Assembly: GCF_030345095.1 (NCBI RefSeq)
Contig: NZ_CP128360.1
Span: forward strand, 3,038,001-3,102,000
Origin: Solwaraspora sp. WMMA2056
GTDB taxonomy: Bacteria > Actinomycetota > Actinomycetes > Mycobacteriales > Micromonosporaceae
Length of the DNA stretch: 64,000 nucleotides
Reading direction: 5' to 3'
A program made the position numbers and the translations under genes. Each line of letters starts with the position of its first letter. Position 1 is the stretch's first letter. The notes below the pieces were generated by a model. It was not told where the DNA came from. It saw only the letters and a program-made list of their open reading frames with translations, and made no database searches. Positions 60,256 to 64,000 of the stretch are shown here, piece after piece.

Positions 60256-60355
60256 GATCTCTCCAAGGTTCATCTGGTGCGGCTGGCGGCGGTGCGGCAG
60301 GTGGCGGAGTGCGACTGGCCGGCGGTGCGGTACGCCTGCGCGGCGGACGGACCGG

Positions 60356-60811
60356 CTACATCCGGTCCCGGTAGTAGTCGGGGACGACGACACCGGGCTC
60401 GTCGAACCAGCGGGGTACGTCGACCCCGCAGACCAGGCCGACGTTGCCCCACGGGTTGAACGCGCCGGTCCGTACGATCACCTTCGCCTGCTGGGCGAGT
60501 TCGCCGAGGACGTCGGCGTGGGCCCGGGTGGTCGTCGGTACGCCGGGGAAGCGCCGGGCCAGCCAGTCCGCCAGCGGGGCGTTGTGGGTGGCGACGTCCT
60601 CGGCGTACACCACGCCTTCGACGATGAGCTCGTCGGCGATCAGGTCGAGCACCGTGGTCAGCCGGGGCAGGTCCTCGGCGATGGCCAGGTCGACGCGGTG
60701 CGCCGTACGGGGGACCGGGAACCCGGCGTCGACGACCAGCAGCAGGTCGGTGTGGCCGAGCGTGGCGAGCGCCCCGGACAGTTCGGCGTTGAGGATGCCT
60801 CGACGTTTCAT
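60356..60811 (-). CDS. rbsD: D-ribose pyranase (RbsD type)
   Basis: Protein of 151 residues. MKRRGILNAELSGALATLGH, TDLLLVVDAGFPVPRTAHRV, VEGVVYAEDVATHN and AKVIVRTGAFNPWGNVGLVC follow the RbsD/FucU fold, with the catalytic His20 and the late Tyr/Trp-Asn region. RbsD interconverts pyranose and furanose forms of an imported sugar. It is about 12 residues longer at the C-terminus than classical RbsD. ATGA overlap with the ABC ATPase. Confidence 0.9.
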   Translation of the reverse strand: MKRRGILNAELSGALATLGHTDLLLVVDAGFPVPRTAHRVDLAIAEDLPRLTTVLDLIADELIVEGVVYAEDVATHNAPLADWLARRFPGVPTTTRAHADVLGELAQQAKVIVRTGAFNPWGNVGLVCGVDVPRWFDEPGVVVPDYYRDRM

Positions 60812-62373
60812 GCCTTCTCCTTCATGATGTGGGTGCCCTCCGGCATGGTGTGGGCGCCGGTGGCCAGCGCCATGACCCTCTCCTCGGTGGCGTCGTCGGC
60901 GTCGAGGACCCCGACGAGCCGGCCGGCGGCCAGCACCGCGATCCGGTCGCTGACGGTGAGCAGTTCGGGCAGGTCCGACGAGGAGACGACGATGCCGACC
61001 CCATCGGCGGCAAGGTCGCGGAACAGCCGGTAGATCTCCGCTTTGGCGCCGACGTCGACGCCCCGGGTGGGTTCGTCGAGCAGCATCAGCCGCGGCTCGA
61101 TGGCCAGCCAGCGGGCGAGCAGCGCCTTCTGCTGGTTGCCGCCGGACAGCTGCGTGATGCCCTGCGCGGAGTCGGCGGTCTTGACCCGCAGTTGGCGGAC
61201 CCGGGTGTCGGCGTCGCGCCGCAGAGCACGCCGGGGCAGCAGACCGAACCGTTGCCGGCGACCGAGGGTCAGGATGTTGATGTTGTCGGCGACGCTCATC
61301 GTCGGCAGGACGCCCTGGTGGCGACGTTCGCCGGGCAGGTACGCCACCCGGGCGCGGATCGCGTCGCGGGGGGTACGCGCGGTGAACGACGTGCCGTCGA
61401 GCTGCAGGTCACCACCGCTGACCGGGTCGGCGCCGAAGATGCCCCGCAGCAGCTCGACCCGTCCACTGTCGGGTAGCCCGGCGATGCCGACGACCTCGCC
61501 GGGCGCGACGTCGAGGTCGACGTCGGTGAATCCCGTGCCGGTGACGCCGCGCATCCGCAGCCGGGGGGTGGTGCCGGCCGGGGCGGCGTGTCCGCCGCCG
61601 CGGTCGAGTTCGCCGGCGAGTTCCCGGCCGACCATCGCCGCCACCACCTGGTCGGGGGTCACGTCGGCGGTCGGCCAGTGCCCGACGTGCCGACCGTCGC
61701 GCAGCACGTGGATGTGCTGCGACAGGGCGAACACCTCGGGCATCCGGTGTGAGACGTACAGCATGGTGACGCCGTCGTCGCGCAGCTGGCGGATCACCCG
61801 GAACAGCCGATCGGACTCGGCCGGCGACAGGATCGACGTCGGCTCGTCGAGGATCACCAGGCGGGCGTCGCGGGCCAACGACCTGGCGATGACCACTAGT
61901 TGCCCGGTGGCCGCGTCGAGGTCGCCGACGCGACGGCGGGGATCCAGCCGTACGCCGAGCCGGTCGAGCAGCGCGGCGGCCCGGTCGTCCATGCGGCGCC
62001 GGTTCGGGAACACGCGGGAGCCGGGTTCCGCGCCGAGCAGGATGTTCTCGGCGACGGTCCGGTCGGTGGCCAGGGCCAGTTCCTGCGGCACCAGGGCCAC
62101 CCGGTGCCGACTGAGCAGATTGGCCGGGTCGAACCGGGTGACCTGCTCGTCAGCGACCTGCACGGTCCCGCTGGTGGGGGAGTCCAGCCCGGCCAGGATC
62201 TTCATGAGCGTCGACTTGCCGGCACCGTTCTCGCCCATGACGGCGGTGAGGCTTCCGGCGGCGACGTCCATCGTCACGTCGTGCAGCGCACGGACTGGTC
62301 CGAAGTGCTTCGACAGACCGGTCACCGCGACGGCGGTGGCCGTCGGGGTGCTGATCGTGGCCGGGCTGGTCAT
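60808..62373 (-). CDS. Sugar ABC importer ATP-binding protein (RbsA type)
   Basis: Protein of 521 residues with two nucleotide-binding domains. NBD1: Walker A GENGAGKST, LDAATGQLVVIARSLARDAR in the signature position, LVILDEPTSILSPAE. NBD2: degenerate GLPDSGRVEL P-loop, signature LSGGNQQKALLARWLA, LMLLDEPTRGVDVGAK. It works with the binding protein at 62380 and the permease at 63461. The gene order with rbsD and deoC suggests ribose or deoxyribose uptake. Confidence 0.94.
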   Translation of the reverse strand: MTSPATISTPTATAVAVTGLSKHFGPVRALHDVTMDVAAGSLTAVMGENGAGKSTLMKILAGLDSPTSGTVQVADEQVTRFDPANLLSRHRVALVPQELALATDRTVAENILLGAEPGSRVFPNRRRMDDRAAALLDRLGVRLDPRRRVGDLDAATGQLVVIARSLARDARLVILDEPTSILSPAESDRLFRVIRQLRDDGVTMLYVSHRMPEVFALSQHIHVLRDGRHVGHWPTADVTPDQVVAAMVGRELAGELDRGGGHAAPAGTTPRLRMRGVTGTGFTDVDLDVAPGEVVGIAGLPDSGRVELLRGIFGADPVSGGDLQLDGTSFTARTPRDAIRARVAYLPGERRHQGVLPTMSVADNINILTLGRRQRFGLLPRRALRRDADTRVRQLRVKTADSAQGITQLSGGNQQKALLARWLAIEPRLMLLDEPTRGVDVGAKAEIYRLFRDLAADGVGIVVSSSDLPELLTVSDRIAVLAAGRLVGVLDADDATEERVMALATGAHTMPEGTHIMKEKA

Positions 62374-62379
62374 ATCGGC

Positions 62380-63405
62380 TCAGCCCTCCACGGGTACGTC
62401 GTCGACGTTGTCTGGGGTGACGACCAGGACGCCGGTGTCCACGTCGCTGATCGCGGTGCCGTCGCTGAGGAAGTCGGTGAGCAGCTTGACGGCCTGGTAG
62501 CCCTGCTCGGCCGGGGCCTGGCTGATGGTCAGGTCGACCACACCGGCCTTGAGGTACTCGACGGTCTGCGGCTGGACGTCGAAGCCGACCGAGTGGATCT
62601 TTCCGGCGTTACCGGACTGCTGGAGCCAGGTCGCACCGGCGGTGAAGCTGCAGCAGTCGAGGGAGACCAGCGCGATCGCGTCGTTCTGTGCCGCCATCGT
62701 CGATTCGATCGTGTTGTACGCCGCGCTCGGCTCGTTGCCGGTGTTCACCGGTCCGACGATGTCCAACCCGGATGCCTCCAGGGCCGACTGGAAGCCGGAG
62801 AAGCGGTCGTTGGACCAGCCGGCACCGGCGTCGACGGAGACGACGACGACCTTGCCGGTCTGGCCGTCGAGGACGCCGAGCAGCTCCTCGGCCAGCGCGG
62901 CGCCGGAGGCGACCAGGTCCTGTCCGACGAAGCCCATCTGCTGCGAGTCGGGGTTGTTCGTGTTGAACGAGATGATCGGGATGCCCGCGTCGTAGGCCTG
63001 AGCGATGACCGGCATCAGGGCGTCGTTGCTGGCCGAGGAGACGGCCAGGCCGTGGATCTGCCGCTGGTTGATCAGCGTCTGCAGCTCGGCGACCTGGTCG
63101 GCGGCACTGCCTCCGGCGGGTCCGATCATTTCGGCCTCGACGCCGAGTTCGGCGGCGGCCCGCTGCATGCCCTCGCGGATCGGTACGGCGAACGCCAGCG
63201 AGGGGTCGTGGTAGCTGAGCCGGATCTTCAGCTGGTCGCCGTTGTCGACCGCCTCCTGGATGTAGTCGGCGAGTTGGAAGCCGCCGTCGCCGGAGGCGGA
63301 GTCGGAGTCGGTGGCCGGGGTGACCGCACCGCAGGCGGTGGCGGCGAGCAGGCTCGCGCCGAGTACGGCGGCGAAGGCGGTGCGTCGCCGGAGGGAGAAC
63401 CGCAT
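62380..63405 (-). CDS. Sugar ABC importer substrate-binding lipoprotein (RbsB type)
   Basis: Protein of 341 residues. A signal peptide (MRFSLRRRTAFAAVLGASLL) ends at a lipobox-like ATAC, Cys near residue 25. The mature PBP-1 fold shows IRLSYHDPSLAFAVPIREGM, GLAVSSASNDALMPVIAQAY, IPIISFNTNNPDSQQMGFVG, VVVVSVDAGAGWSNDRFSGF and SVGFDVQPQTVEYLKAGVVD. ATG 63405 follows AAGGAGCC. It is 6 bases from the ATPase gene. Confidence 0.93.
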   Translation of the reverse strand: MRFSLRRRTAFAAVLGASLLAATACGAVTPATDSDSASGDGGFQLADYIQEAVDNGDQLKIRLSYHDPSLAFAVPIREGMQRAAAELGVEAEMIGPAGGSAADQVAELQTLINQRQIHGLAVSSASNDALMPVIAQAYDAGIPIISFNTNNPDSQQMGFVGQDLVASGAALAEELLGVLDGQTGKVVVVSVDAGAGWSNDRFSGFQSALEASGLDIVGPVNTGNEPSAAYNTIESTMAAQNDAIALVSLDCCSFTAGATWLQQSGNAGKIHSVGFDVQPQTVEYLKAGVVDLTISQAPAEQGYQAVKLLTDFLSDGTAISDVDTGVLVVTPDNVDDVPVEG

Positions 63406-63460
63406 GTCGAAGGCTCCTTGCTGGTGTGTCGGGGTGGATGGGTGGTGAGCTGGACCGGGG

Positions 63461-64000
63461 TCAGCGTCGACCGGATCGCTTGCGCAGCCAGGTGTCGGCC
63501 GCGACGGCGAGGATGATGACCGCGCCGGTGGCCACGGTCTGCCAGAACGACGAGATGCCGCGCAGGTTGAGGATGTTCTGCAGGACACCGATGAAGGCGA
63601 CGCCGATGACGGTGCCGAGCATGGTGCCGGATCCGCCGAACAGCGCGGCACCGCCGATGATCACCGCAGAGATCGCCGTCAGCTCCATCCCGGTGCCGGT
63701 GACGCCCTGCACGTACGACAGGAACGACAGTCCGAGTACGCCGGCGAGGGCGGCCAGGGTGCCGGAGATGGTGAAAGCGGCGACCTTGACCCGGCCGGTG
63801 CGGATGCCGCAGAGCCGGGCGGCTTCGGCGCTGCCACCCACCGCGTAGGTGTTGAAGCCGTAGCGGGAGCGCGACAGCACGATGGCGAAGACGACGGCGA
63901 CCGTCGCGAAGATGACCAGCTGCATCGGCAGCAGCCCGAACAGTCGTCCCTGGCCGAGCAGGTTGAACTCGGCTACGCCTGGTTCCCGGGCGGACAGGGA
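63461..64000 (-). CDS. Sugar ABC importer permease (RbsC type), 5' end outside window
   Basis: Partial: the frame is open to the last base. It shows SRSRYGFNTYAVGGSAEAAR, RTGRVKVAAFTISGTLAALA, VTGTGMELTAISAVIIGGAA, LFGGSGTMLGTVIGVAFIGV and a final helix before LRKRSGRR. These are the C-terminal landmarks of RbsC-type permeases. It precedes the binding protein in the operon direction by 55 bases. Confidence 0.92.
   Translation of the reverse strand, partial: SLSAREPGVAEFNLLGQGRLFGLLPMQLVIFATVAVVFAIVLSRSRYGFNTYAVGGSAEAARLCGIRTGRVKVAAFTISGTLAALAGVLGLSFLSYVQGVTGTGMELTAISAVIIGGAALFGGSGTMLGTVIGVAFIGVLQNILNLRGISSFWQTVATGAVIILAVAADTWLRKRSGRR

Overview
The window is high-GC actinobacterial DNA. Most genes start with GTG or ATG, and many neighbours overlap by ATGA, GTGA or TGATG. 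Stable hairpins without T-runs serve as terminators, and a few transcripts look leaderless. The gene content (dgt next to dnaG, ROK regulators, carbohydrate ABC importers, an Ebo-type cluster, many sulfotransferases) suggests a soil actinomycete, probably Micromonosporaceae or a relative. That family placement is inference; no rRNA or marker comparison was possible.

Layout. 0.4-6.5 kb: housekeeping stretch with a VOC protein, dGTPase (dgt), a membrane protein and DNA primase (dnaG). 6.5-11.6 kb: a ROK regulator divergent from a DrrA-type ABC exporter. The exporter ATPase and its two permeases are separated by a GNAT gene and a nitroreductase relic. 12-23.3 kb: a carbohydrate-uptake block made of a Tat-exported TIM-barrel protein, a second ROK regulator, an RbsA/RbsC/RbsB-type importer, a Gfo/Idh/MocA dehydrogenase and a large secreted ThuA + glucose/sorbosone dehydrogenase-like + PKD + CBM protein. 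23.7-32 kb: eight tightly coupled genes forming an Ebo-type cluster (UbiA-like EboC, TIM barrel, EboA, TatD-like EboB, EboE, phosphodiesterase). A myo-inositol-1-phosphate-synthase-like cyclase sits in front, and a polyprenyl diphosphate synthase closes the operon.

32-48.7 kb: a surface-polysaccharide island with two GT4 glycosyltransferases, Wzy-, Wzz- and Wzx-like proteins, five sulfotransferases, a GH-A lipoprotein and a GDP-mannose-hydrolase-like NUDIX protein. It is interrupted by a small regulatory module (39-41.3 kb). 49-50.5 kb: a lone TIM-barrel isomerase and a YtxH-like protein. 50.8-57.5 kb: a scrap zone between tRNA-Asn and a CAU tRNA. It holds an FAD oxidoreductase, an IS200/IS605-like remnant, a frameshifted TetR/QsdR-type regulator, a cutinase / PET-hydrolase homologue, fragments of phosphomannose-isomerase-like, DeoR and VapC genes, and a DUF4143 ATPase flanked by direct repeats. 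57.7-64 kb: an alpha/beta hydrolase, a GntR/UTRA regulator, and a ribose/deoxyribose-type operon (permease, binding protein, ATPase, RbsD, DeoC) running off the end of the window.

The most interesting system is the 23.7-32 kb operon. In described Ebo clusters the cyclase slot (EboD) is a 3-dehydroquinate-synthase-like enzyme. Here an unrelated NAD-dependent inositol-phosphate synthase homologue fills it, which points to a prenylated cyclitol as the product. Its position directly before the polysaccharide genes suggests, but does not prove, a cell-surface or export role.
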